A stretch of 64,000 bases of DNA from Rhodopseudomonas palustris (GTDB taxonomy: Bacteria > Pseudomonadota > Alphaproteobacteria > Rhizobiales > Xanthobacteraceae): the NCBI RefSeq assembly GCF_013415845.1, contig NZ_CP058907.1:372001-436000 (forward strand), in the 5' to 3' direction. Each line of letters opens with the position of its first letter. Within the stretch, counting starts at the first letter, position 1. Positions 26,888 to 36,495 of the stretch are shown here, in pieces. A model generated the notes under the pieces. It was given only the letters and a program-made list of their open reading frames with translations. It searched no databases and was not told the origin of the DNA. The position numbers and the translations under genes are program-made.

Positions 26888-27373
26888 ATGGTCAATCCTG
26901 CTAAAATCACCCTGGATGCGATCGACCTGAAAATCCTCGCCGAGCTGCAGGCCGACGCCCGGATTCCGAATATCGTGCTGGCCGAGAAGGTCGGGTTGTC
27001 GCCGTCGCCATGCTCGCGGCGGGTCAAGCTCTTGGAGCAGGCCGGCGTGCTGGCGAGCTATCGGGCGCTGGTCGACCGCGCCGCGGTCGGGCTAGCGGTC
27101 ACGGCGTTTGCGTTCATCCGGGTCGAGCGGCATTCCCGCGACAATGCCGAGAGCTTCATCGAAGCCGTGCAGACGATGCCGGAAGTGATCGCCTGCCATC
27201 TGGTGTCCGGAGACAGCGACTTCCTGCTCGAAGTGGTAGTGCCGGACATCGCCAGCTATGAGACCACCGTGCTGCGGGGCCTGCTGGCGCTGCCAACAGT
27301 GCGCGACATCCGCACCTCGTTCGCGATGCGCAGCTACAAGCTCAGCGGGCCGTTGCCGCTGCCGGCGGCGTGA
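26888..27373 (+). CDS. Lrp/AsnC-family regulator, probable MdeR
   Basis: 161 residues from the ATG at 26888 (MVNPAKITLDAIDLKILAELQADARIPN). N-terminal helix-turn-helix IVLAEKVGLSPSPCSRRVKLLEQAGVLASYRALVD, then the RAM ligand-sensing domain (TAFAFIRVERHSRDNAESFIEAVQTMPEVIACHLVSGDSDFLLEVVVPDIASYE). Divergent from the methionine gamma-lyase gene, as mdeR is from mdeA in P. putida, so it likely activates that gene in response to methionine or another sulfur amino acid. The role is inferred from position and family. Confidence 0.9.
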   Translation: MVNPAKITLDAIDLKILAELQADARIPNIVLAEKVGLSPSPCSRRVKLLEQAGVLASYRALVDRAAVGLAVTAFAFIRVERHSRDNAESFIEAVQTMPEVIACHLVSGDSDFLLEVVVPDIASYETTVLRGLLALPTVRDIRTSFAMRSYKLSGPLPLPAA

Positions 27374-27811
27374 TCACGCCGGCAGGTGCTGTCTCACCCA
27401 GCGCACGATCTCTCCCGCCGGCATCGCGCCCGAGGTCCGGGCGCGCTCGCGTCCGTTGTCGAACAGGATCATGGTCGGGATGCCCTGGATGCCGAGCCGG
27501 CCGGCGACCTGCTGTTCGTTGTCGGAGTTGAGCTTGATCAGGCGGACATTCGGCTCCAGCTCATGCGCGGCCTGCTCGTAGGCCGGCGCCATTGCTCGGC
27601 ACGGTCCGCACCACGGCGCCCAGACATCGACCAGCACCGGCACGCTGCTGCGCGACACCTGCTTGTCGAGCTGATCGCCGCTGACGTCGGCCGGATGGCC
27701 TTCGAACAGTCTATGACCGCACTTGCCGCATTTGCCGTCCAGCGCCGGCCGCTGCTCCGGCAGCCGATTGACCCCGCCGCAATGCGTGCACACCACGAGA
27801 CGGTCGGACAT
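27374..27811 (-). CDS. trxC: Thioredoxin TrxC (zinc-binding thioredoxin 2)
   Basis: 145 residues. The N-terminal zinc module has two CxxC pairs (VCTHCGG and GKCGKCGH), followed by a thioredoxin fold with active-site WAPWCGPCRAM and the cis-proline IQGIPTMILFDNG. This is the layout of E. coli TrxC, a cytoplasmic disulfide reductase linked to oxidative stress. It converges on the Lrp-type regulator gene; the two stop codons abut at 27373/27374 without space for a terminator. Confidence 0.95.
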   Translation of the reverse strand: MSDRLVVCTHCGGVNRLPEQRPALDGKCGKCGHRLFEGHPADVSGDQLDKQVSRSSVPVLVDVWAPWCGPCRAMAPAYEQAAHELEPNVRLIKLNSDNEQQVAGRLGIQGIPTMILFDNGRERARTSGAMPAGEIVRWVRQHLPA

Positions 27812-27850
27812 CGTCGGATCTCCTCGATCGATTATCTAGGCGTTCCCTTC

Positions 27851-27937
27851 GTCATTGCGAGGAGGCGAAGCCGCCGAAGCAATCCAGTTCGGCGGGCGCG
27901 GCTGTTGGATTGTTTCGCCTTCGGCCCCGCAATGACG
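27851..27937. repeat. Palindromic intergenic repeat, family C
   Basis: Begins GTCATTGCGAGGAGGCGAAG and ends GCCTTCGGCCCCGCAATGACG, with internal GCAATCCAG and TTGGATTGTTTCG that also pair, so the unit folds as a long imperfect hairpin. It fills the gap between trxC and the alcohol dehydrogenase gene. A half copy (CTTCGCTTCGCTCACAATGACG) lies near 31316-31337. Confidence 0.8.
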
Positions 27938-27950
27938 GTGCGAGGCGTCG

Positions 27951-28934
27951 CTATGGCACCAGCACCGCCGCACCGAGCAGTTCGCCCGCGCGGAGTTTGT
28001 TCAAAACCGTGTTGGCCTCACGTAGCGGAAAGGCATGGGTCTCGGTCCGGATGCCGGCCTGCTGCGCCACCTCGAGAAAATCGACACCGTCCTGCCGGGT
28101 GAGGTTGGCGACCGAAACGAGCTGGCGTTCCTCCCACAGCAGGTCGTACGGAAAGCTCGGGATGTCGCTCATATGGATGCCGGCGCAGACCACGCGGCCG
28201 CCTTTGCGCACCGCCTTCAGCGCGGCTGGTACCAGGCTGCCAACCGGCGCGTAGATGATCGCGGCGTCGAGCGGCTGCGGCGGTTGCTCCTCGGAAGCGC
28301 CGGCCCACACTGCGCCGAGGCTGCGGGCGAAGTCCTGAGCCGCGACATCGCCGCCGCGAGTGAAGGCGTACACCTGCCGTCCTTGCCAGCGCGCGACCTG
28401 CGCCACGATATGGCCGGCGTCACCGAAGCCGTAGATTCCGAGCCGCTCGGCCGCGCCGGCGATCACCAGCGAGCGCCAGCCGATCAGTCCGGCGCACAGT
28501 AGCGGCGCAATCGCAACGTCATCGCCGGCCTCGCCGAGCGGAAATGCGTAGCGCGCGTCGGCGATGGCGTGAGACGCAAATCCGCCGTCGCGGGTGTAGC
28601 CGGTGAACAGCGGCGCATCGCACAGATTCTCCATGCCGCTTCGGCAGTAGCGGCACAGCCCGCAAGTGTGGCCGAGCCAGGGAATGCCGACGCGGTCACC
28701 GATCTGATGTGTGGTGACCCCAGCGCCGACCGCCGCGACGCGGCCGACGATCTCATGGCCGGGAATGATCGGATAACGGATGTTCGGCAATTCGCCATCG
28801 ACGACGTGAAGGTCAGTGCGGCAGACGCCGCAAGCGCTCACCGTGACCAGCACCTCGCCGTCACCCGGCTGCGGCGTGTCGCGCGATTGCCATTGCAGCG
28901 ACGTGCCCGGTGCCGTCAGCACCATCGCATCCAT
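27951..28934 (-). CDS. Zinc-dependent alcohol dehydrogenase family protein
   Basis: 327 residues, medium-chain dehydrogenase/reductase. Catalytic zinc ligands: Cys in CGVCRTDLHVVDGE and the following GHEIVGRVAAVG with His-Glu. A structural zinc site is present in LGHTCGLCRYCRSGMENLC (four cysteines). The cofactor region is variant: IYGFGDAGHIVAQVARWQGRQVYAFTRG has GFGDAG where GxGxxG is usual. It most resembles the AdhA-type group, but substrate is not readable. Single gene between trxC and chaB on the same strand. Confidence 0.88.
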   Translation of the reverse strand: MDAMVLTAPGTSLQWQSRDTPQPGDGEVLVTVSACGVCRTDLHVVDGELPNIRYPIIPGHEIVGRVAAVGAGVTTHQIGDRVGIPWLGHTCGLCRYCRSGMENLCDAPLFTGYTRDGGFASHAIADARYAFPLGEAGDDVAIAPLLCAGLIGWRSLVIAGAAERLGIYGFGDAGHIVAQVARWQGRQVYAFTRGGDVAAQDFARSLGAVWAGASEEQPPQPLDAAIIYAPVGSLVPAALKAVRKGGRVVCAGIHMSDIPSFPYDLLWEERQLVSVANLTRQDGVDFLEVAQQAGIRTETHAFPLREANTVLNKLRAGELLGAAVLVP

Positions 28935-29007
28935 CGCGGGCTCCTGGGTCGGAGATCGGATACGATGGATATAGCGCGCGTGGCCTTATCGATCAAAGCC
29001 GAGCCGA

Positions 29008-29229
29008 TCAGCTCCGTTCGCGCGCCACCCAGTTTTCGCCCTGCTTGCGGTAAAGCTTCTTCACCGCAGCCCATGCGACGCGATGTGCGGTAGCCTCCTG
29101 CTCCTCCGGGCCTCGATCCTGGTACTCGGCGAAGGCGTTGTTGAAGGCCGCGATGTAGATCTCCTGAGCGTGCAGTGGCAGCCGGACTTGCAGTCCCGGC
29201 GCAAGATCGTCGGTGGAAGCATAAGGCAC
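29008..29229 (-). CDS. ChaB-family protein
   Basis: 73 residues from a GTG at 29229 with a strong AGGGAGG ribosome site. PYASTDDLAPGLQVRLPLHAQEIYIAAFNNAFAEYQDRGPEEQEATAHRVAWAAVKKLYRKQGENWVAR follows the ChaB pattern (LP.HAQEIY..AFN.A), a small helical family named after the putative regulator of the E. coli ChaA cation antiporter. No chaA lies nearby, and the biochemical role of ChaB proteins is poorly known. Divergent from pcm across 229 bp. Confidence 0.88.
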   Translation of the reverse strand: MPYASTDDLAPGLQVRLPLHAQEIYIAAFNNAFAEYQDRGPEEQEATAHRVAWAAVKKLYRKQGENWVARERS

Positions 29230-29458
29230 GCGGGCCCTCCCTTGTCGCGCCGCTTCGCCGAGGAACTGGCTTCCGTGATCGCCCGTTCCTGGCTGTGCGT
29301 CGCTACCTGTCGCGACGCTCGCATCCGATTGCGGCAAGCTCGCGTCGCAGGTCTGGCGTTGACGCCGGTCAATCGGCCGGCCCGTTGCGGCTCCTAGACT
29401 GAAGCGAGCTCGGCCGGTCAGGCCCGGCCAACAAAATAACAAGCACGGGGAGATGGCG

Positions 29459-30181
29459 ATGACGTCTCCAGCTTCGGACTTGCCGCCGCTCAGCGGTCGT
29501 TCGTTCGCGGTGCTGCGCGAACTGATGGTCGAGCGCCAGATCGCAGCGCGCGGCGTGCATGATCCGCGCGTGCTTGCCGCGATGCGCAAGGTGCCGCGCG
29601 AAGCCTTCCTGCCGGAACCGATGCGTGATCTGGCGTACGAAGACGCGCCGGTGCCGATCGCCGCCGAGCAGACGATGTCGCAGCCCTACATCGTGGCGCT
29701 GATGGTCGAGGCGCTGTTACTGCAGGGCAGCGACAACGTGCTCGAAATCGGCGCCGGCTCCGGTTATGCCGCCGCGGTGCTCGGCGAGATCGCCGGTCAT
29801 GTCACCACGGTGGAGCGCATCGCTACGCTGGCGGACGCTGCGGCGGCGAAGCTCGCCGAGCTCGGTTACGGCGATGTCGACGTGCATCGGAGCGATGGCA
29901 CCCGCGGTTGGCCCGCAGCGGCGCCTTACGACGCGATCGTGGTCGCCGCCGGCGGGCCGCAGGTGCCGGAGTCGCTGAAGGCCCAGCTCAAGATCGGCGG
30001 ACGGCTGGTGATGCCGGTCGGAGCCGATCAGCAAGCCCAGGAACTGGTGCGGCTGACGCGGCTCGGCGAGGCCGATTTCAAGCGCGAGCATCTCGGCGAC
30101 GTGCGTTTCGTGCCGCTGCTCGGCGCCGAAGGCTGGCAGCAGCCGGAGCCGGCCGGCAGGACGGCACGCGAAAAGGGATGA
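29459..30181 (+). CDS. pcm: Protein-L-isoaspartate O-methyltransferase
   Basis: 240 residues. The ATG at 29459 is preferred to one six bases upstream because GGGGAG is then at the right distance. It methylates isoaspartyl residues in damaged proteins using SAM. The family block REAFLPEPMRDLAYEDAPVPIAAEQTMSQPYIVALMVEALLLQGSDNVLEIGAGSGYAAAVLGEI contains the SAM-binding GAGSGY loop, followed by VERIATLADAA and the YDAIVVAAGGPQVPESL strand. The C-terminal 20 residues (EPAGRTAREKG) are less conserved. Followed after 151 bp by a UspA gene, both stress-related. Confidence 0.95.
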   Translation: MTSPASDLPPLSGRSFAVLRELMVERQIAARGVHDPRVLAAMRKVPREAFLPEPMRDLAYEDAPVPIAAEQTMSQPYIVALMVEALLLQGSDNVLEIGAGSGYAAAVLGEIAGHVTTVERIATLADAAAAKLAELGYGDVDVHRSDGTRGWPAAAPYDAIVVAAGGPQVPESLKAQLKIGGRLVMPVGADQQAQELVRLTRLGEADFKREHLGDVRFVPLLGAEGWQQPEPAGRTAREKG

Positions 30182-30332
30182 TCGACCTTGCGGAAGATCA
30201 GCATTGCCCGATCTTCATCGGTCTGGAACAAAGGCGGTGCTAAAGTTCGAGGATTGGCCGTCGGCGCCCGTCACGGCCCCCCTCTCGACCACTTCGAATC
30301 AAATCCAACAAGACGCAGCCGGGGAGCGCGAC

Positions 30333-31157
30333 ATGATCAAGGATCTCATCGTCAATCTCGAACGTAGCAAGGATCGCCAGCAGATCACCGACATTGCGCT
30401 CGGCGTCGCCGAGCTGTTCGGCGCCCATGTGGCCGGCTGCTGCTTCGCCTATGATTCGCTGCCGAGCTTCACGATGCCGGACTTTCCGTCAGACGTGCTG
30501 AGCAAGATGCTGGCGGCGAGCGAAGAAGCGGCGCGCGCAGCGGTCGCCCAATTCGAAACCGCCTGCAAACGCGAGGGCGTCTCGGCCGAGCATCATCTGC
30601 TCGAGACCGCCTATGGCACCTCGGGACGTTTCCCGAAGATGGCGCGCCGGTTCGATCTGTCGGTGATCATGCAGTCGGATGCCGAGAACGGCGACAACGA
30701 CATTCTGATCGAGCAGGTGCTGTTCGATTCGGGGCGGCCGCTGTTGATCGTTCCTTACATCCAGAAGACTCCGGTCAAGCTCGATCGCGTGATCTGCTGC
30801 TGGGACGGCAGCCGCGCCGCGACCCGCGCCATCAACGACGCCAAGCCGTTCCTGCGCCGCGCCGGACAGGTCGAACTGGTGATCGTACGCGATCACAAGG
30901 TGCGCGATCCCAATGAGCTGCGCGGCATCGAGATGGCCAATCACTTGGCGCGCTATGACGTCAAGGTCGACATCAAGACCATCACGGCGCCCGATATCGG
31001 CGTCTCCGGCACGATCTTGTCGCATGTCGCCGATACCTCGGCCGACCTCTTGGTGATGGGCGGCTACGGCCACTCCCGCCTGCGCGAATTCGTGCTCGGC
31101 GGCGTCACCCGCGAGATGCTGACGTCGATGACCGTGCCGGTGCTGATGTCGCATTGA
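30333..31157 (+). CDS. Universal stress protein, tandem UspA domains
   Basis: 274 residues from the ATG at 30333, with GGGGAG upstream. Two Usp-like halves: the first (1-145) starts MIKDLIVNLERSKDRQQITDIALGVAELFGAHVAGC and is diverged, lacking an obvious ATP motif; the second (about 150-274) starts LDRVICCWDGSRAATRAINDA and ends with ADLLVMGGYGHSRLREFVLGGVTREMLTSMTVPVLMSH, the G-2x-G-9x-G-type nucleotide motif (GGYGHSRLREFVLGGVT). A cytoplasmic stress protein; its trigger is unknown. Confidence 0.92.
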   Translation: MIKDLIVNLERSKDRQQITDIALGVAELFGAHVAGCCFAYDSLPSFTMPDFPSDVLSKMLAASEEAARAAVAQFETACKREGVSAEHHLLETAYGTSGRFPKMARRFDLSVIMQSDAENGDNDILIEQVLFDSGRPLLIVPYIQKTPVKLDRVICCWDGSRAATRAINDAKPFLRRAGQVELVIVRDHKVRDPNELRGIEMANHLARYDVKVDIKTITAPDIGVSGTILSHVADTSADLLVMGGYGHSRLREFVLGGVTREMLTSMTVPVLMSH

Positions 31158-31190
31158 AGCGGTCGTTCGGCACTCCCGCCAAATCCCGAT

Positions 31191-31308
31191 CGTCATTCCG
31201 GGGCGCGCGCAGCGCGAACCCGGAATCCCGAGATTGTTGCGGATCAGGCCGTTTCCACCACGTCGGGATTCCGGGTTCGCTTGCTAACGCAAATGCCCCG
31301 GAATGACC
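31191..31308. repeat. Palindromic intergenic repeat, family B
   Basis: Starts GTCATTCCGGGGCGCGCGCAGCG, carries GAACCCGGAATCCCGA and then GTCGGGATTCCGGGTTCGC in the opposite sense, and ends ATGCCCCGGAATGAC. Outer ends pair, as do the inner CCCGGAATC/GATTCCGGG arms. It is followed directly by a half copy of family C. It sits between convergent usp and GH4 genes. Confidence 0.85.
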
Positions 31309-31354
31309 GCTGGATTTCTTCGCTTCGCTCACAATGACGGGCAGCGAAGTAACG

Positions 31355-32635
31355 TTACACACACTTCCGAATATACGGCCGGTTGATCTCCCACAATTCG
31401 TCCAGGATCTTTTCGGCCGCGATGGCCGAGTTGACCACCGGATCGATCAGCAGCGCCTGCAGGGCCAGTTCCTTCGAGGCGTGGACGGCGGCCTCGACCG
31501 CGAGCTGCTGCACGCTGGCCTGCATCAGCATCAGCTTGGCGATCGGGTCGGGCAACGGGCCGAGCGACACCGGATGCACGCCGGCAGCATCCACCGTCAC
31601 CGGGACTTCGACCGCGAGCTCCGCCGGCAGGTTGGGGATCACGCCGCGATTGATGACGATGCCGGATTCGATGAAGCGCTTCTGGTTGTGCAGCATCGCG
31701 GCGATCACCGCGGCGCCGCGCTCGCCCGACGGTTCGGTCCACCACTGCGGAATCGGCATGGTGCCGCCGAGCACGCCATTCAGCTGGGTGAGAAATTCGC
31801 CGCGCCAGCGTTCGTCCTGGTCGAAATCGTAGCCCTTCTCGCCGGCTTCCCAGCCATACGGCAGATACTCGCCGAGATGATCATCGCTGCAGGTCAGCCA
31901 ATAGCCGAACGCGCGATACAGCCGTCGCGTGAACCGCCACGCATCGGGATCAAAGCTCTGTTCGGCGGCGCGAAACCGCGGATACAGATCCTCGCCGGTG
32001 TCGCGGTGACGGATCTCGGTCAGACACTGGAAGTGATTGAGCCCGGCGCCCCACACTTCAATCTCTTCGCGCGGCATCTGCATGATGTAGGCGACCGCGT
32101 CGCGGCCCATGAAGATGCCGTGACATAGCCCGATGTGGCGCACCTTGGTGTAGCGGCCGAGCGCCAGAATGATCCGGCTTTCGGGATTGGAGTAGTTGAG
32201 GAACAGCGCGGTCGGGCACAGCTCCTCGATGTCGCGGATGAAGTCGAACACCAAAGGGAGCGTGCGCAGCGTGAAGAACAATCCGCCCGGGCCGCCGTTC
32301 TCGCCGAGGGCGTGACGGATGCCGTGCTTCTTCGGTACCTCGAAGTCCTGCTTCCACAGCCGGTTGCGATCGATCGCGGTGGCGTTGATGACGAAGCCTG
32401 CGCCGTCCAGTGCGGCGCGGCGGTCGGTGGTCTGTTCGATGATCAGTCCGGCACCGGACCTTGCGTTCATCAGCTTCGCCAGCTCGGTCATTCTGCCGAG
32501 CGCTTCCGGATTGCGTCCGACCAGCGTCAGCGTCGAGCCGGCCAACACCGGCGACGCGAACAGGTCACGAAACATGCTGAGACCGAACGACGCACTGGAG
32601 GCGCCGAGGAACACGATCTTGGTGGTGTTGGTCAT
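31355..32635 (-). CDS. Glycoside hydrolase family 4 (alpha-galactosidase/alpha-glucosidase type)
   Basis: 426 residues. GH4 enzymes are NAD+- and Mn2+-dependent glycosidases that act by oxidation and elimination. The N-terminal dinucleotide fold opens [34 protein letters not shown] holds the substrate-binding Asn, and [12 protein letters not shown] the metal-binding Cys and His. GENGGPGG and [34 protein letters not shown] are typical of the MelA branch. Sugar specificity cannot be fixed from sequence. It is divergent from a PfkB-type sugar kinase with 223 bp between; no transporter gene is adjacent. Confidence 0.92.
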   Translation of the reverse strand: MTNTTKIVFLGASSASFGLSMFRDLFASPVLAGSTLTLVGRNPEALGRMTELAKLMNARSGAGLIIEQTTDRRAALDGAGFVINATAIDRNRLWKQDFEVPKKHGIRHALGENGGPGGLFFTLRTLPLVFDFIRDIEELCPTALFLNYSNPESRIILALGRYTKVRHIGLCHGIFMGRDAVAYIMQMPREEIEVWGAGLNHFQCLTEIRHRDTGEDLYPRFRAAEQSFDPDAWRFTRRLYRAFGYWLTCSDDHLGEYLPYGWEAGEKGYDFDQDERWRGEFLTQLNGVLGGTMPIPQWWTEPSGERGAAVIAAMLHNQKRFIESGIVINRGVIPNLPAELAVEVPVTVDAAGVHPVSLGPLPDPIAKLMLMQASVQQLAVEAAVHASKELALQALLIDPVVNSAIAAEKILDELWEINRPYIRKCV

Positions 32636-32858
32636 CTCAGGTCGCCTCCGCCTGCAGGCCGTTTAGCCGCGTGAGACGGGGCGATCCGCGCACGGGCTTT
32701 CGCCTGCTATCCGCTGCGAACGGATATGAAGTGAACCGCACCCGTGCGGACGCGGTCTTGACGCCGATCAACGGCACCGGCAGATGGCCACGCCACACTG
32801 ACTGCCCGCCCGCCTGTCGAAATTTCATCAAAAGCATCAAACCGGAGTGCGCCTCGCG

Positions 32859-33797
32859 ATGGTCGACATCGTCACCCTTACGCCCAATCCTGCGATCGAC
32901 CTGTCGACGTCGGTCGAGCGTTTGGTGCCGAGCCGCAAGCTGCGCTGTGCGGCGCAGAAGCGCGACCCCGGCGGTGGTGGTATCAACGTGGCGCGTGTGG
33001 TCCAGCGGCTCGGGGGAAACGTCGAGGCGATCTTTCCGGCCGGCGGCTTCACCGGCAAGCTGCTCAAGCTGCTGCTCGACGAGGAGAACGTCCCAAACCG
33101 CATCGTCGAAGCGGTCGCGGAGACCCGCGAGGACTTCTCGGTCAGCGAAAATGCTACCGGCGAACAATTCCGCTTCGTGCTGCCCGGCCTGCCGCTGGCC
33201 GAGCACGAATGGCGCGGCATGCTGGAGACTCTGGCGGCGACCTCGCCGGCGCCGAAGATCGTGATCGGCAGCGGTAGCCTGCCGCCGGGCGTGCCGGTCG
33301 ATTTCTACGCGCAGGCCGCCGCGGTGGCGAAACAGATCGGCGCGAAGTTCTTCCTCGATACCTCCGGCAAGCCGCTGACCGCGGCGCTGGCGCAGGGCGT
33401 CACGCTGATCAAGCCGAACCTGCGCGAGATGCAGGAGCTCGCCGGCCGCCCGCTCGGCTGCGAGAAGGAATGGGTCGACGCTGCGCGCGCGCATATCACG
33501 GCCGGTCAGGTCGAGATCGTGGCGCTGTCCCTCGGCCATCTCGGCGCGCTGCTGGTCACCAAGGACCAGGCGCTGCGGTCGCCGGCGTTGCCGGTGACCC
33601 CGGTGTCGACGGTCGGTGCCGGTGACAGCTTCCTGGCTGCCATCGCGCATCGCCTGGCGCAGGGCGGTTCGGTCGCGGACGCGTTCCGGCTCGGTCTTGC
33701 GGCCGGCTCGGCGACTCTCACCGTGCACGGCACGCAGCTGTGCGGGCCGGCCGAGGTCGAACGGCTGTACGGGCAGGTGATCATCGAGCCGATCTGA
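32859..33797 (+). CDS. PfkB-family 1-phosphofructokinase/6-phosphofructokinase (LacC/FruK/Pfk-2 type)
   Basis: 312 residues from the ATG at 32859; a GTG at 32847 is a possible earlier start. Ribokinase-superfamily motifs: TLTPNPAIDLS, KRDPGGGGINVARVVQRLG (substrate loop), GSGSLPPGVPVDFYA, LIKPNLREM, and the catalytic anion-hole/base motif TVGAGDSFLAAI. This group phosphorylates fructose-6-P, fructose-1-P or tagatose-6-P, and the sequence is closest to the Pfk-2/hexose-kinase branch. The neighbours (GH4 glycosidase, glgC, glgA) fit a role in sugar or storage-carbon use. Confidence 0.9.
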   Translation: MVDIVTLTPNPAIDLSTSVERLVPSRKLRCAAQKRDPGGGGINVARVVQRLGGNVEAIFPAGGFTGKLLKLLLDEENVPNRIVEAVAETREDFSVSENATGEQFRFVLPGLPLAEHEWRGMLETLAATSPAPKIVIGSGSLPPGVPVDFYAQAAAVAKQIGAKFFLDTSGKPLTAALAQGVTLIKPNLREMQELAGRPLGCEKEWVDAARAHITAGQVEIVALSLGHLGALLVTKDQALRSPALPVTPVSTVGAGDSFLAAIAHRLAQGGSVADAFRLGLAAGSATLTVHGTQLCGPAEVERLYGQVIIEPI

Positions 33798-33911
33798 GCG
33801 GGCGCCTCGGTTCTGGTTGCTCGCGCGGTTTTGCCGCGCCGCGCAGGAACCGTTCGCGGAACCCCTGGTTGACGTGCGCAATGGCTGGCGGCGCGTTGCC
33901 AGGGAGTGCGC

Positions 33912-36224
33912 ATGTCCCAAGACGAAGCCCGACTTCAAGACACCGACATCCCTGACACCGCCGACGGCACGGTCACCTATGATGGCCCGGCGGGCGGTTG
34001 GGGGTCGCTGCAGGGGATCAGTCAGATCTTCGGCAGGGAGTGGAGTTCGCCGGCCGCGATCGAAACCCTGATGCGCCAAAACAAGCCAAAAGGCTTCATG
34101 TGCGTCTCGTGCTCCTGGGCCAAACCCGCCGACCACCACACGTTCGAATTCTGCGAGAACGGCGCCAAGGCGACGCTGTGGGAGCTGACCAGCGCGCGCT
34201 GCACGCCGGAGTTCTTCGCCGAGCACAGCGTCACCGAGCTGCGCGGCTGGGCCGACTACGACCTTGAAATGCAGGGCCGGCTGACCGAGCCGATGCGCTA
34301 TGACGCAACGACCGATCACTACGTGCCGTGTTCGTGGGACGAAGCGTTTCAGGCGATCGGCGAGCATCTGCGTTCGCTCGACCCGAAATCGGTGATCTTC
34401 TACGCCTCCGGCCGCGCCAGCCTGGAGACGTCGTATCTTTATGCGCTGTTTGCGCGGCTGTACGGCAACAACAACCTGCCCGACAGCTCCAACATGTGCC
34501 ACGAGACCACCTCGGTGGCGCTGAAGAAGCTGCTCGGCGTCGGCGTCGGTACAGTCGTGTTCGACGATCTGGCGAAGTGCGACGCGATGTTCTTCTTCGG
34601 CCAGAACACCGGATCGAATAGCCCGCGCTTTCTGCACCCGCTGCAGGAAGCCGCCAAGCGCGGCGTCGAGATCATCACGTTCAATCCGGTGCGCGAGAAG
34701 GGGCTCGAAAGCTTCGTCAATCCGCAGAACCCGGCCGAGATGCTGACCGGGCGCAAAACCCGGATCAGCAGCCAATATCATCAGGTCAAAGCCGGCGGCG
34801 ATGTCGCCGTGCTGATCGGCTTGTGCAAGCATGTGTTCGCCCGCGACGACGAGGCGAGGCGCGAGGGGCGCCGCGTGCTCGACGTCGATTTCATCGAAGT
34901 GCACACCCATGGTCTCGACGAATTCGAAGCCAAGGTTCGCGCCATCTCCTGGGACGAGATCGAGCGCGAGTCGGGTCTCAGCCGGGAGGCGATCGAGTCC
35001 GCCGGCGATGTTTATGTGAAAGCCGAGCGTGTGATCGGTGTCTATGGCATGGGCCTGACCCAGCACGCCCACGGTTTTCTCAACGTCGCGATGTTCGTCA
35101 ATCTGCTGCTGCTGAGGGGAAATATTGGCCGCGACGGCACCGGCATTTCGCCGGTGCGCGGCCACTCCAACGTGCAGGGCCAGCGGACCGTCGGCATCTC
35201 GGAGAAGCCCGAGCTCGTGCCGCTGGACAAGATGGCCGAGCAGTTCGGGTTCGACCCGCCGCGCGACAAGGGCATGAACACGGTGGAGGCGTGCCACGGT
35301 CTCCTTGAAGGCAAGGTCCGAGCCTTCATCAGCCTCGGCGGCAATTTCGTTCGGGCGATCCCGGAGCGTGATGCGATGGAAGCCGCCTGGACGCGGATGC
35401 AGCTCACGGTGCAGATCGCCACCAAGCTGAATCGCAGCCATCTGATCAACGGCAAGGCCGCCTATCTGCTGCCCTGCCTCGGCCGCACCGAGCAGGATAT
35501 CCAAGCGACCGGCCCTCAAGCGGTGACGATGGAAGATACATTCAGTTGCATTCAGGGCTCGATCGGTCTGCGCAAGCCGGCCAGCGAGCAGCTCAAGTCG
35601 GAGCTGGCGATCGTCGCCGGCATCGCCAAGGCGACGCTGCCGGACAACCCGAAGCTGAAATGGGACGACTGGGTCGGCGACTACGGCCTGGTGCGTGACC
35701 TGATCGCCGAGAGCTATCCGGAGATGTTTCACGACTTCAACGACCGGATGTTTACGCCCGGCGGGTTCTACAAGGGCAACGCGGCGCGCGAGCGGATCTG
35801 GAAGACCGAAAGCGGCAAGGCGGAGTTCACCACGCCGGACCGTCTGAATTCGATCGGCTTCGACGATGCGCCCGGCCGCTACCGGTTGATGACGCTGCGC
35901 TCCAACGATCAGTTCAACACCACAATCTACGGCATGAGTGACCGGCTGCGCGGCATCGAGGGACGCCGCGACGTGTTGCTGATCAATCCGGACGAGATGG
36001 CACGCGCCGGGCTGAGCGAAGGCCAGGAGGTCTGGCTCGAAGGCGACGCCGGTGACGGCGTGCATCGCGAAGCCGGGCCGCTCCGGGTGACACCGTTCAG
36101 GCTGCCCGATGGCTGCCTCGGCGCCTATTATCCGGAGATGAACTCGTTGATGCCGGTGTGGCACCATGACGACCCGTCGAAAACGCCGGCGGCCAAATCG
36201 GTGCCGGTGCGGATTCGGACCTGA
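33912..36224 (+). CDS. FdhF/YdeP-family molybdopterin oxidoreductase
   Basis: 770 residues from the ATG at 33912 with AGGGAG five bases upstream. It is a bis-molybdopterin enzyme of the formate-dehydrogenase-alpha-like subgroup typified by YdeP. The N-terminal GFMCVSCSWAKPADHHTFEFCENGAKA has cysteines in place of the standard FeS motif; SSNMCHETTSVALKKLLGVG offers a Cys at the position of the Mo-ligating Sec/Cys of FdhF; FFFGQNTGSNSPRFLHPL and GMGLTQHAHG are cofactor-binding. The C-terminal domain follows from about residue 640 (RYRLMTLRSNDQFNTTIYG). In E. coli ydeP is linked to acid resistance; the substrate is unknown. No electron-transfer subunit is adjacent. Confidence 0.9.
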   Translation: MSQDEARLQDTDIPDTADGTVTYDGPAGGWGSLQGISQIFGREWSSPAAIETLMRQNKPKGFMCVSCSWAKPADHHTFEFCENGAKATLWELTSARCTPEFFAEHSVTELRGWADYDLEMQGRLTEPMRYDATTDHYVPCSWDEAFQAIGEHLRSLDPKSVIFYASGRASLETSYLYALFARLYGNNNLPDSSNMCHETTSVALKKLLGVGVGTVVFDDLAKCDAMFFFGQNTGSNSPRFLHPLQEAAKRGVEIITFNPVREKGLESFVNPQNPAEMLTGRKTRISSQYHQVKAGGDVAVLIGLCKHVFARDDEARREGRRVLDVDFIEVHTHGLDEFEAKVRAISWDEIERESGLSREAIESAGDVYVKAERVIGVYGMGLTQHAHGFLNVAMFVNLLLLRGNIGRDGTGISPVRGHSNVQGQRTVGISEKPELVPLDKMAEQFGFDPPRDKGMNTVEACHGLLEGKVRAFISLGGNFVRAIPERDAMEAAWTRMQLTVQIATKLNRSHLINGKAAYLLPCLGRTEQDIQATGPQAVTMEDTFSCIQGSIGLRKPASEQLKSELAIVAGIAKATLPDNPKLKWDDWVGDYGLVRDLIAESYPEMFHDFNDRMFTPGGFYKGNAARERIWKTESGKAEFTTPDRLNSIGFDDAPGRYRLMTLRSNDQFNTTIYGMSDRLRGIEGRRDVLLINPDEMARAGLSEGQEVWLEGDAGDGVHREAGPLRVTPFRLPDGCLGAYYPEMNSLMPVWHHDDPSKTPAAKSVPVRIRT

Positions 36225-36495
36225 GGCGGCATTCCAGCTTGATCCACGTCATCGCCTGTTCACGCCGTTCGATTAAGCCGCGGCAGGATGCGTCGTGTCG
36301 CACGCGCGTCATGCGGCCGGGTTGCGGCTTGCTCCAGCCGAATGATCGAGTTGCGCCAGCGCACGGCGGGGTGGCATTGCAAGGCTTGCACGCGTCGGCC
36401 ACTATGCGGCGCTGCGACATCGCCGTCGGAACGCGCAAGACACCGTCGCGCACAGTGGGAATGGCCGGTTTCCGGCCGCTGGAATGAGAGGCCGC

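Noticed and set aside
32637..36167. A very long open frame (about 1,176 codons) on the minus strand
   Set aside because: It is antisense to pfkB and the YdeP-like gene, whose motifs are unmistakable; its own translation is rich in His, Arg, Gln and Leu with no domains, the usual mirror of GC-rich codon bias.
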